From: Oscillospiraceae bacterium
GTDB taxonomy: Bacteria; Bacillota; Clostridia; UMGS1810
Direction: 5' to 3'
DNA length: 34,788 bases
NCBI GenBank assembly: GCA_015068565.1
Contig: SVKG01000003.1
Coordinates: 1 to 34,788 of the forward strand
The notes below the pieces were generated by a model that saw nothing but the letters and a program-made list of their open reading frames with translations, made no database searches and had not been told where the DNA came from. Of the stretch, positions 18,336-27,156 are shown piece after piece. Position 1 is the first letter of the stretch. Each line of letters begins with the position of its first letter. The position numbers were made by a program, and so were the translations under genes.

Positions 18336-19667
18336 GTGAATCTTAAAAAAATCCTTTCAATATCAGTCTGCAAAGGGCTGATAAAAATCGGTCAGTTAAT
18401 GGGCAAAAAAGGCTCATATACTCCCGGTGTTATCGCTATGAAGATATGTCCCGACATACTCAGGATGCTCTCGGCACAGGTGAGAGGCGATATAATTTTT
18501 GTGTGCGGAACAAACGGCAAGACGACCACCAATAATCTGTTGTGTTCTTTGATAGAGAGTAACGGCAAGAAGGTGGTATGCAATAAAGTTGGAGCCAATA
18601 TGTTGGCAGGTATAACAGTTGCATTTATAGAGAAAGCCACCTTAACCGGAAAACTTGACGCCGACTACGCCTGTATAGAGTGTGACGAGGCAAGTCTGCG
18701 CCATGCGGTTAAGCATGTTCGTGCAGATAAGGTTGCGGTTACAAATCTTTTCCGTGACCAGTTAGACCGCTATGGTGAGATAGAATCCACCATAGGCCTT
18801 CTCAATGAAGCACTGGAAAAAACAGAGAACACCACCCTTATACTTAACGGCGACGACCCTATGAGCGCCACTCTGGGCAGAGGGCGTAATGCTGTTTATT
18901 ACGGCATAAATGAGTGCTGCAACGAAGAAGTCAAATCCACCGGTGAGGGCAGATTCTGTACAGTGTGCGGCGCTCCCCTTGAATATAACTTTTTCCATTA
19001 CAGCCACTTGGGGGACTGGCACTGTTCAGCCTGTGATTTCAAACGTCCCCATATAGACTACGGTGCAGATAATATTGACCTTGACGGAAAACTTGCCTTT
19101 GATATCAACTCCTTCACCCGTCTTGATGTAAATTACAGAGGCTTTTATAATATTTATAATATTCTCGCGGCGTATACAGTTTATGACTTGCTGGGCCTTA
19201 AAAACCGTAATATAAATAAGGTTCTCACCTCATATAAACCCCAGATAGGCAGAATGGAAGAGTTTACCGTGGGCGGTAAACCCGTTATATTAAACCTTGC
19301 CAAAAACCCCGCGGGATTCAATCAGGCAATCGCCACACTGGCATCTGATAAACGGAGTAAAGATGTGCTTATCGCCGTAAACGACGCCCCCTCCGATGGT
19401 ATGGATATATCCTGGCTGTGGGATGTGGATTTTGAAAAGTTGTCCTCCTGCGGAGTAGGTGTTGTTTCCGTTTCTGGCGAAAGACGTCACGACGTGGCAC
19501 TCCGCCTTAAATATGCGGGATTTGACAACGCCCCCGTAACAGATATAACGGCAGATACGTTGAAAGACATAGCCGCAGGTGATGGAGAGGTGTGTTATCT
19601 GCTTGTGAATTATACGGTGCTTTTTGCCACACAGAGCATTTTAAAAACCATTTGCGATAAAGGATGA
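18336..19667 (+). CDS. murT: Lipid II isoglutaminyl synthase, Mur ligase subunit
   Basis: Mur ligase P-loop FVCGTNGKTTTNN, inserted Cys4 zinc-ribbon CTVCGAPL...CSACDF, followed by gatD. Confidence 0.94.
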   Translation: MNLKKILSISVCKGLIKIGQLMGKKGSYTPGVIAMKICPDILRMLSAQVRGDIIFVCGTNGKTTTNNLLCSLIESNGKKVVCNKVGANMLAGITVAFIEKATLTGKLDADYACIECDEASLRHAVKHVRADKVAVTNLFRDQLDRYGEIESTIGLLNEALEKTENTTLILNGDDPMSATLGRGRNAVYYGINECCNEEVKSTGEGRFCTVCGAPLEYNFFHYSHLGDWHCSACDFKRPHIDYGADNIDLDGKLAFDINSFTRLDVNYRGFYNIYNILAAYTVYDLLGLKNRNINKVLTSYKPQIGRMEEFTVGGKPVILNLAKNPAGFNQAIATLASDKRSKDVLIAVNDAPSDGMDISWLWDVDFEKLSSCGVGVVSVSGERRHDVALRLKYAGFDNAPVTDITADTLKDIAAGDGEVCYLLVNYTVLFATQSILKTICDKG

Positions 19668-19674
19668 AAATAAT

Positions 19675-20388
19675 ATGAAAATAACTGTCGGACATTTATT
19701 TCCCGATATGCTTAACCTTTATGGTGATTCGGGCAATATAGCAGTGCTAAAACACAGACTCCAATCCCGAGGCATAGAAACGGAAGTTACAGCATACGGT
19801 ATAGAAGATGAAATAGATTTTTCAGCCGTTGATATTCTTCTTATAGGCGGTGGTGGGGAGAGAGAGCAACACCTTGCCTGTGGAAGACTTAAACAGATGC
19901 GCGATGACATTGTATCTTACGCAGAGGATGGCGGGGTTATCCTTGCCGTATGCGGCGGATATCATATACTGGGCAAAAGTTATGACCATAACGGCGAAAA
20001 GGCGGAAGGCATAGGCGTTTTGGATATTATTACTCAAAACGGCAAAGAACGCCTGATCGGAGATGTTGTTCTACAAAGCGACCTTGTAAAGTCAACCGTT
20101 GTAGGTTTTGAAAATCATACGGGCAAAACTTCAATCGGTAACTTAAAACCCTTCGGCAGAGTACTGTACGGGCACGGAAACGGCGATGACGGTACAGAAG
20201 GTGTCGTATACAGACATATTATCGGCACAAACCTACACGGTCCTTTGCTGCCGAAAAATCCTGCCGTTGCTGACTGGCTTATAGAAAAAGCCATTGAACG
20301 CCGCGGCGGTGAACTTCCTCTTGCACCGCTCAATGATACTGCCGAGCAGGAGGCGCATAATTATATTGTTGGGAGATTTAAAAAGTAA
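19675..20388 (+). CDS. gatD: Lipid II isoglutaminyl synthase, glutamine amidotransferase subunit
   Basis: HLFPDMLNLYGDSGNIAVLKHRLQSRGIETEV, LAVCGGYHILG, GTNLHGPLLPKNP. Confidence 0.94.
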   Translation: MKITVGHLFPDMLNLYGDSGNIAVLKHRLQSRGIETEVTAYGIEDEIDFSAVDILLIGGGGEREQHLACGRLKQMRDDIVSYAEDGGVILAVCGGYHILGKSYDHNGEKAEGIGVLDIITQNGKERLIGDVVLQSDLVKSTVVGFENHTGKTSIGNLKPFGRVLYGHGNGDDGTEGVVYRHIIGTNLHGPLLPKNPAVADWLIEKAIERRGGELPLAPLNDTAEQEAHNYIVGRFKK

Positions 20389-20940
20389 ATGAAAAAAGCA
20401 ATCAGAATCATCACCTATGTATTGATACCTTTGCTTTTGATGTTGTTTTCCGCACCTCAACTGCTAAAAACCCTGTATCCGTTAAAGTATGAGGATACAA
20501 TTGAGGAGTGCAGCACCAGATACGGGCTTGACAAATATCTTGTAATGGGTGTTATAAGTGCGGAAAGCCGCTTTTCAGAGGAAGCCGTAAGCAATAAAAA
20601 TGCAAAAGGTCTTATGCAACTTAAAGATGAAACTGCCCTGTGGTGCAGTGAAAAATACGGCATAGTCGGAGACATCACAGACAGTAAGGTTAATATAGAA
20701 ATTGGCTGTGCATATATAAAATATCTCCTTGATTTGTTTAACGGCAGCAAACAGAACGCTCTGGCAGCATATAACGCCGGTCAGGGGAATGTACTCAAAT
20801 GGCTTGACGACAAAAGGTACAGCACCGACGGCAAGAGCCTTGATAAAATCCCCTACGGCGAAACCCGGGAGTATGTAAAACGGGTGGAGCGCAGGAGCAA
20901 AATATATAAAAACATTTATGACGGTAAAGTGATTTTTTAA
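20389..20940 (+). CDS. Lytic transglycosylase (SLT domain) protein
   Basis: N-terminal TM; VMGVISAESRFSEEAVSNKNAKGLMQLKDETA...ALAAYNAGQGNVLKWL. Confidence 0.92.
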   Translation: MKKAIRIITYVLIPLLLMLFSAPQLLKTLYPLKYEDTIEECSTRYGLDKYLVMGVISAESRFSEEAVSNKNAKGLMQLKDETALWCSEKYGIVGDITDSKVNIEIGCAYIKYLLDLFNGSKQNALAAYNAGQGNVLKWLDDKRYSTDGKSLDKIPYGETREYVKRVERRSKIYKNIYDGKVIF

Positions 20941-20994
20941 TCCCTGCCGTCTTTTTTGTTGCATAATTCATATACTTCAATAGGGGTGATTGCT

Positions 20995-21879
20995 ATGAGA
21001 GAAAATATTAAAATAATATCCGAAAAAAATGTAGGCGGCAGTGTGTGTTTCACCAATGACGGTGCCGTCAGTGTGCGCCTTAATCTCACCTTGACCGAGC
21101 CACTTGCGGAAACGGATGTTTTAAAAGTAATGGCGGTGTCGTCTGTCTCCGATGCAGCAGATATATATTGCGGAATAGCCGAAACATCGGGTAAAGACTG
21201 TAATTTTACAAAAACGGCAGAGAGTGACTGTCCGGAAAAATTCGATACTGTTAAAATTATAAAGAAAAACGTATTCACCGAAGAAACAGAGGATTTTGCG
21301 GTGGTGTGCTTTGGTTCGGATAACGGGGAGATACCCCTTGATGATGAACTTGACCGGATCCGACAGCAGTTGGAGTTTTTGGAAAACGATGTAACATATA
21401 AAGATTACCTGTCACTTGCCGAAACAATAAAATCCCCCATAGACAGAGCCGCCGAAGCGCTAGATACCCTTCGTAAACTCCGTATGATGTCATCAAAAGG
21501 CGACAGCAAACAATGTATCAGCCGTGTCGAAGACGCTATAAGGTCAGGGCAGGGGATAGAGGCGTTTTCCGTACCGGGTTTTGAGTGGTACAGACTTACC
21601 GGTTTTAAACTTAAAGAAACAGCCACCGCTATTGACCATATACTCTCTGCCCCCGGGGCTGTTGCCACCATTGGCAGTTACGGCCATTTTATTGCAGGTA
21701 TAAAGAATAAGGACAATACCGTGTGTATTGCCATACCCGTTGCCCGGCAATCGCCTAACCCGATACCCCATGTAGATGATTGCTGTGTGTATGTACCCGC
21801 TCCCGATGCGGAGTTTGAGTACTGTACCGTTTGTATATCATTTGAAGAAGACGGACAGTATTTTACTCCTCTTTGTTGA
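20995..21879 (+). CDS. Hypothetical protein (294 aa)
   Basis: Intact ORF with GGGGTGATTGCTATG start; no family recognised. Confidence 0.7.
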   Translation: MRENIKIISEKNVGGSVCFTNDGAVSVRLNLTLTEPLAETDVLKVMAVSSVSDAADIYCGIAETSGKDCNFTKTAESDCPEKFDTVKIIKKNVFTEETEDFAVVCFGSDNGEIPLDDELDRIRQQLEFLENDVTYKDYLSLAETIKSPIDRAAEALDTLRKLRMMSSKGDSKQCISRVEDAIRSGQGIEAFSVPGFEWYRLTGFKLKETATAIDHILSAPGAVATIGSYGHFIAGIKNKDNTVCIAIPVARQSPNPIPHVDDCCVYVPAPDAEFEYCTVCISFEEDGQYFTPLC

Positions 21880-21899
21880 ACAGATTCAAATTTTTTGTG

Positions 21900-21929
21900 T
21901 TGACAAAACTTAGCCCATTGTGGTATTAT
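21900..21929 (+). promoter_or_regulatory. Sigma-A-type promoter upstream of the cobalamin riboswitch
   Basis: TTGACA - 18 nt - TATTAT. Confidence 0.65.
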
Positions 21930-21959
21930 CAAAGCGAAAATTTAATATATTCACACAAA

Positions 21960-22172
21960 GTGTCGGTTATTCTGTAAAAGGCGTAAGTCAAGGTATAGCC
22001 GATGAAAAGGGAATGGGGTGAAAATCCCCTGCGATAAACTGTCGGTGTGTGCATCAAATATTTGTATATCCGTTGGCGAAAGCCGGTCATTGGGTAACCG
22101 AGAAGGCAGGATATACAGATGCGGACTTTCAAGTCTATACGGTGTAAGTCACAAGACCTGCTTTGATGTTGT
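21960..22172 (+). promoter_or_regulatory. Cobalamin (B12) riboswitch
   Basis: TCGGTTAT...ATAGCCGATGAAAAGGGAATGGGGTGAAAATCCCCTGCGATAAACTGT, AGCCGGTCATTGGGTAACCGAGAAGGC, GTAAGTCACAAGACCTGC: matches the conserved core and B12-box-like positions. Confidence 0.92.
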
Positions 22173-22245
22173 TCCGTATGTGATTTTGCATAGGAATAAT
22201 GTTTTTGTATATATCATGCAAATTGTGATAATCACAGAAAAACTC

Positions 22246-22289
22246 AGCTGTGGTAAATTTTTAGAAAAAATTTACCGCGGCTTTTTTGT
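22246..22289 (+). terminator. Riboswitch-associated intrinsic terminator
   Basis: AGCTGTGGTAAATTTTT/AAAAATTTACCGCGGCT long stem followed by TTTTTT, before the first CDS. Confidence 0.9.
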
Positions 22290-22380
22290 TGCTTCGGTAT
22301 GGAAGGGGAGGGGTTCAATAATTTAAAAGTAACTCAGATAAAAATATCGAAACCAATAAAAATTTTAGGAGTGATTAAAA

Positions 22381-24714
22381 ATGAAAAAAATATTGTCAAT
22401 TGTTTTATGTTTATTTCTGGCTATTTCAAATCTGTTGCCATCTGTGGCTTTTGCCGACGGAGAGGATGGCATCACCGTTTATGTCAGTGTTTGCCAATAC
22501 GGTGAGTTGGTAACTGATAAAAACGGCGAATATGTTGCATGGTCGCCGATAGAACTTGAAGGCAGCGACACATTTACCCTTGATGATGCATTAGTTGAAA
22601 TGCACGACAGCCTGTACGACGGGGGAAGTGAAGCGGGGTACGAAACAGCAATAGGTGATTTTGGTCTTTATGTCACAAAATTCTGGGGAGATACAAGCGA
22701 GAACTTTACATATCAGGTAAATTTCGATATGGTATACGGCCCCACTCACGAACTCTCTGACGGGGACTATATTGAATTTTCAATAAACAAAAGTACTTAT
22801 CCCGATACCGAAAGTTACACAAAATTTGACAGACCGGTTGCAGATTTATATGCGGGAGATTCTTTGCCCCTTACATTGTCAAGAGGCTCATTTGCTGCGG
22901 AGGGTATGGAGTTTTCCCCCTGCGATGGTGCAACCATCACCATAAACGGCGAGGTCACCGATTATGTAACAGGTGCAGACGGATTTGCGGAAATCGGTTT
23001 TGATGAAACGGGCAGATACGTTGTATCCGCCTTTAAATCAAAATATGTGGAAGACGAGGAAGTCCCCGATATTTGCGCTCCCGTATGCATTGTAAATGTA
23101 GAAGAAAGTCCCGAAGTTCAGTTAATGCACAATATTGCCGAAAAATACTTTACAGGCGATATTGCAGATGACGGGAATATGTATTGGTTTATTGCGGACT
23201 ATGCCGATTATATGAAAATTTATCCCGAAAGCGATATTGATTTTACAAAAAAGGAAACCCAGAAAATTCTGGACAAAATCATATCCCTTGCCGATAGCAC
23301 TGAATCCCAGGGTGATCTGGCAAAATGTATAATTGCCCTTCGCGCACTTGGGTACGATGCGAAAGACACATACACAAAAGACGGTGACTCCCTTGACATC
23401 CCTGCCAAACTGACATCTTTGATTACGGAAGAATCCATACTTGCCCCTTATTATGAGTATACACTTCCCTATGTTCTTATTGCGCTGGAACAGGGCGAGG
23501 AGTATGCCGATGAACAGGTCATAAATCTTCTGCTTGATTTTGCCGTAGAAAACAAGGACAGATGGCAGGATACAACATGGGGAGTTGACGCCGCCGCACC
23601 CATGCTCAGGGCGCTGACTCCGTATTATGAAGATGTGGCGGTACAATCTGTTGTAGATGAAGCGGTAGATTTAATAAGAGCATACCAGGGCGAGGACGGA
23701 TCTATGGGTAACGCCGCGTCAACAGGACTTGCCATATCAGGTCTTGCATCCGTAGGAGTTGACCCTGAAACTGTGATAAATAACGAAAAAACCGTTATAG
23801 ACGGTCTTATGGCAGAGGCAAACGATGATTGCGACGGCTTTTTGCCCTCGGACAATTCTTTTTCTACGGAACAGGGTATGAGAGGGCTCAATGGGCTTAT
23901 GCTTTATAAAACCGGTGAAGTTATTTATAATTTTGCTGACAATTCCCTCGATACAGCCAGAGCGACCCGTCCCAAGAAAAATTCCGGTGGTTCAGGTTCT
24001 GTTTCAGCAGAGGACAGTACTGATGACAAGGAAAATTTAGAAACAGCGGAGGCAACAGAAACAACAGAGGCAACAGAAACTGATAAAACACAAGAACCAG
24101 GCCTTCCCGACAAAAACAAAGACGTGGTTAAACTTGAAGTTATATACGAGGGCAAGACTTTTGAAGATATAACAGACCACCAAAACGCCGAGGCTATTAA
24201 AGCCCTTGCTGCCCGTGGAGTTATAAACGGCAGGGACGAAAAGAACTTTTGTCCTGACGATTCCATAACAAGGGCAGAGTTTGCGGCAATACTTATAAGA
24301 ACTCTCGGAGTTCCGCAAAAAGAGGAGAATATCTTTAAAGATGTAGCAGAAAATGACTGGTTCAAAAACTCCGTATGCACTGCATATCATTATGGAATTG
24401 TAAACGGCGTTTCAGATACAGAGTTTAATCCAAACGGCAAAATAACCCGTGAAGAAGCCGCCACTATGGTTTCAAGAGCCGCCAGACTCTGCGGTGTGGA
24501 TATAAAGATGAGCGATGACGGTGTAAGAAATATCCTTGCTCAGTTTACAGATTACACAACAATCTCACAATGGGCAACCGAGAGCCTTGCTTTGTGCTAT
24601 AACGAGGGAATCCTCGATACTGCGGATCTCACGGTAGAGCCAAAGGATTATACCACGAGAGGTCAGGTAATTCAAATGGTATACAATTTACTTAAAAGGT
24701 CTGAATTGATATGA
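22381..24714 (+). CDS. Secreted SLH-domain protein with DUF4430-like beta domain and alpha/alpha-barrel (prenyltransferase-like) region; candidate intrinsic-factor-like corrinoid-binding surface protein
   Basis: Signal peptide MKKILSIVLCLFLAISNLLPSVAFA; DUF4430-like TFTLDDALVEMHD...FTYQVNFDMVYGPTHELSDGDYIEFSI; helical repeats incl. GSMGNAASTGLAISGLASVGVDPETV; Thr/Glu linker; C-terminal SLH repeats (FEDITDHQNAEAIKALAARGVINGRDEKNFCPDDSITRAEFAAILIRTLG). Confidence 0.82.
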   Translation: MKKILSIVLCLFLAISNLLPSVAFADGEDGITVYVSVCQYGELVTDKNGEYVAWSPIELEGSDTFTLDDALVEMHDSLYDGGSEAGYETAIGDFGLYVTKFWGDTSENFTYQVNFDMVYGPTHELSDGDYIEFSINKSTYPDTESYTKFDRPVADLYAGDSLPLTLSRGSFAAEGMEFSPCDGATITINGEVTDYVTGADGFAEIGFDETGRYVVSAFKSKYVEDEEVPDICAPVCIVNVEESPEVQLMHNIAEKYFTGDIADDGNMYWFIADYADYMKIYPESDIDFTKKETQKILDKIISLADSTESQGDLAKCIIALRALGYDAKDTYTKDGDSLDIPAKLTSLITEESILAPYYEYTLPYVLIALEQGEEYADEQVINLLLDFAVENKDRWQDTTWGVDAAAPMLRALTPYYEDVAVQSVVDEAVDLIRAYQGEDGSMGNAASTGLAISGLASVGVDPETVINNEKTVIDGLMAEANDDCDGFLPSDNSFSTEQGMRGLNGLMLYKTGEVIYNFADNSLDTARATRPKKNSGGSGSVSAEDSTDDKENLETAEATETTEATETDKTQEPGLPDKNKDVVKLEVIYEGKTFEDITDHQNAEAIKALAARGVINGRDEKNFCPDDSITRAEFAAILIRTLGVPQKEENIFKDVAENDWFKNSVCTAYHYGIVNGVSDTEFNPNGKITREEAATMVSRAARLCGVDIKMSDDGVRNILAQFTDYTTISQWATESLALCYNEGILDTADLTVEPKDYTTRGQVIQMVYNLLKRSELI

Positions 24715-25403
24715 TTGGTATAAAAAATAAAGTAAAACTTTTTGCTGCTGTTTTAGTTATTCTCTTTTTAGTGTCGGCATTTTTTTGCGGATGCACAGCC
24801 AAAAGAAATATTGTAAATACACCCACACAGGAAAGTTCGTCTGCGGTTTTCATAGAGGAAACCGCAGATGAACCCGTCAAAGAGGAAAACAAGGCAACCA
24901 CACCCGGTGAGAGCATATCTGCCCCACGGGAGGAAAAAGCCCCTCCCTCCGTGCAAGAGGAAAAGGCAGAAGAAACAGAGGTTATCCCCGAAGAGATACC
25001 AACCGAACAAAACGGACACAGATGCACGTTGTCTGTAAGATGCGACAGCCTACTTAATAATATGTCTTTGCTTAGCGAGGGCAAAAGGGAAATTGTTCCC
25101 GCAGACGGGATAATCTTTCCCGAAACATCGGTTGAGTTTTTTGAGGGAGAAAGTGTATTTAATGTTCTTGTCCGTGAACTTAAAAAGAAAAAGATACATA
25201 TTGAATTTGTCTCAACTCCAATGTATAATAGTTCATATATTGAGGGCATATCAAACATCTATGAATTTGACTGCGGAGACAACTCCGGTTGGCTGTACAA
25301 AGTAAACGGAAAAAGTCCCGGATGCGGAAGTTCTCAGTATATAATAAAAGACAATGATAAAATAGAGTGGATTTACTCTGTAAATTTTTCTTCCGGCGCG
25401 TAG
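24711..25403 (+). CDS. Lipoprotein with C-terminal DUF4430-like domain
   Basis: Lipobox LVSAFFCGC; C-terminal SVFNVLVRELKKKKIHIEF...GDNSGWLYKVNGKSPGCGSSQYIIKDNDKIEWIY; overlaps upstream stop (ATGA). Confidence 0.82.
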   Translation: MIGIKNKVKLFAAVLVILFLVSAFFCGCTAKRNIVNTPTQESSSAVFIEETADEPVKEENKATTPGESISAPREEKAPPSVQEEKAEETEVIPEEIPTEQNGHRCTLSVRCDSLLNNMSLLSEGKREIVPADGIIFPETSVEFFEGESVFNVLVRELKKKKIHIEFVSTPMYNSSYIEGISNIYEFDCGDNSGWLYKVNGKSPGCGSSQYIIKDNDKIEWIYSVNFSSGA

Positions 25404-25432
25404 GCAAATGATATAAAAAAGGATAAAGCAAT

Positions 25433-26320
25433 ATGAATGAATTTAAAACTTATCATCCTCTTGTAAACTTTTTATATTTTGTTTTTGTGATAGGATTTTC
25501 GTGTTTTTTTATGCATCCTGTGTGTCTTATCATATCCCTCGTGTGTGCTTTTACATATTCTGTAATGCTCAAAGGCACAAAAGCAATAAAAACAAATTTA
25601 ACATATATGTTGCCGATGATGATTGCGATGTCGCTTATTAACCCTGTGTTCAACCACAAAGGAGTAACCACCATTTCGTATCTGCCAAGCGGAAATCCAC
25701 TTACGCTGGAATCAATATATTACGGGTTTGCCGCAGCAATTATGATTGCAAGTGTTATCTGCTGGTTTTCCTGCTATAACGAGGTTATGGGGAGTGATAA
25801 GTTCATCTATCTGTTTGGAAAAATTATTCCCTCGCTGTCGCTTATTATCTCAATGACTTTAAGATTTGTGCCCAGGTTTACCGCTCAGTTAAAAGTTGTT
25901 AACAACGCCCAAAAGGGTATGGGACGTGATGTGTCAAGGGGTGGCATTATAAAACGAGCCAAGCACGGACTTGATATTGTATCCATTATGATAACCTGGT
26001 CATTGGATAATGCGATTGAAACGGCAGACAGTATGAAATCCCGTGGATACGGTCTGCCGAAAAGAACAGCATTTTCAATATTCACTTTTGACAAAAGGGA
26101 TAAAGGCGCATTGTATTTTATAATGCTTTCGGGAATATATACTTTAATCGGGAGTATGATGGGCGGAATGTATTTCCGCTACTTCCCGTCTATAAAAGGT
26201 GCAGATTTTTCGGTATTTGGTGTAAGTGTATTTATTTCATATTTGCTCCTTTGTGTGTGCCCTGTGATTATTGAAATCTGGGAAGCCGTAAGGTGGAGAA
26301 CATTAAGATCAAAAATTTAA
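25433..26320 (+). CDS. Energy-coupling factor transporter transmembrane protein EcfT/CbiQ family
   Basis: Polytopic; LSLIISMTLRFVPRFTAQLKVVNNAQKGMGRDVSRGG...IETADSMKSRGYGLPKRTAFS (Ala/Arg-Gly coupling motif region). Confidence 0.88.
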   Translation: MNEFKTYHPLVNFLYFVFVIGFSCFFMHPVCLIISLVCAFTYSVMLKGTKAIKTNLTYMLPMMIAMSLINPVFNHKGVTTISYLPSGNPLTLESIYYGFAAAIMIASVICWFSCYNEVMGSDKFIYLFGKIIPSLSLIISMTLRFVPRFTAQLKVVNNAQKGMGRDVSRGGIIKRAKHGLDIVSIMITWSLDNAIETADSMKSRGYGLPKRTAFSIFTFDKRDKGALYFIMLSGIYTLIGSMMGGMYFRYFPSIKGADFSVFGVSVFISYLLLCVCPVIIEIWEAVRWRTLRSKI

Positions 26321-26335
26321 ATTTATTATATACAG

Positions 26336-26370
26336 TAACCGGATAAATTCGTATTGAATTTGTCCGGTTA
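26336..26370. repeat. Intergenic hairpin
   Basis: TAACCGGA-T-AAATTC-gtatt-GAATTT-G-TCCGGTTA. Confidence 0.8.
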
Positions 26371-26379
26371 ATATATTAT

Positions 26380-26503
26380 AATTGGCATATAGGGGATTTT
26401 ATTTCATAAAATCCCCAAAGCCTAACGGCTTTACGCAGTCTTGCAGACCGCGTATGCCAATTGACGGCGTCGCAAAAATGCCATTACAAGTAAGCATTTT
26501 TGC
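26380..26503. repeat. Structured palindromic element: three-armed cloverleaf plus adjacent 10-bp hairpin
   Basis: Outer stem AATTGGCATA (26380-26389)/TATGCCAATT (26453-26462); arms GGGGATTTTA/TAAAATCCCC, AAAGCC/GGCTTT, CGCaGTCT/AGACcGCG; then GCAAAAATGC/GCATTTTTGC (26472-26503). Confidence 0.8.
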
Positions 26504-26549
26504 TTCCTGGTAGAATTGTATATAGGGTGTTTTACAAAGGGATGATAAT

Positions 26550-27152
26550 ATGATAGTGGGAATCACCGGTAAATCCGGTTCGGGCAAATCGGAAGTTGCC
26601 GGAATTTTTGCCGAATCGGGATTTACTGTTATAGATTTAGACAAGGTGTCCCGTGAGGTATCTGACGGCAAGGGTCCGTGTCTTGACGAGATTGTATGCT
26701 TTTTCGGTGAGGGCATACTTTTGCCCGACGGCACTCTTAACAGACGCGCCCTCGGTGAGATTGTATTTAATGATGAAGAAAAACTTTTGGTATTAAATAA
26801 TATAACCCATAAATATATTCTTAATAGGATGCACGATATTTTAAACAGTGTTGAAGGCGATATTGTTATTGATGCCCCCTTGCTTTTTGATGCGGGAATT
26901 GATAAAATATGTGATGTGTGTGTTTATGTGACAGCCGATACGGCAGAGTCGGTAAAGCGGATATCGGTCCGCGACGGAATCAGTACAGAAACCGCTTCCG
27001 CAAGGCTTGAAAGACAAAAAGGTCATGTTCGTAATATGGATTTGTGCGATTATGTTATAGAAAATCTGTCAACTCTTGATTCCTTACACAAGAGAACGGT
27101 TGATGTTATAGATTGTATTCGTTTGAGGGCAGTAACTGCCAAGAAAGGATAA
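26550..27152 (+). CDS. coaE: Dephospho-CoA kinase
   Basis: MIVGITGKSGSGKSEVAGIFAESGFTVIDLDKVSREV; VIDAPLLFDAGIDKICD. Confidence 0.95.
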   Translation: MIVGITGKSGSGKSEVAGIFAESGFTVIDLDKVSREVSDGKGPCLDEIVCFFGEGILLPDGTLNRRALGEIVFNDEEKLLVLNNITHKYILNRMHDILNSVEGDIVIDAPLLFDAGIDKICDVCVYVTADTAESVKRISVRDGISTETASARLERQKGHVRNMDLCDYVIENLSTLDSLHKRTVDVIDCIRLRAVTAKKG

Positions 27153-27156
27153 AATT

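Noticed and set aside
17290-18373. Two minus-strand ORFs of over 230 aa antisense to the PTS-IIC-like gene
   Set aside because: Codon-bias shadow of a Gly/Ala-rich membrane protein; no independent start signals seen.
26380-26462. tRNA or tRNA-like gene
   Set aside because: Cloverleaf geometry only; lacks GTTCRA T-loop, D-loop consensus and a plausible anticodon arm.
26399-26734. 111-aa minus-strand ORF
   Set aside because: Runs through the cloverleaf element and antisense to coaE; no SD or recognisable domain.
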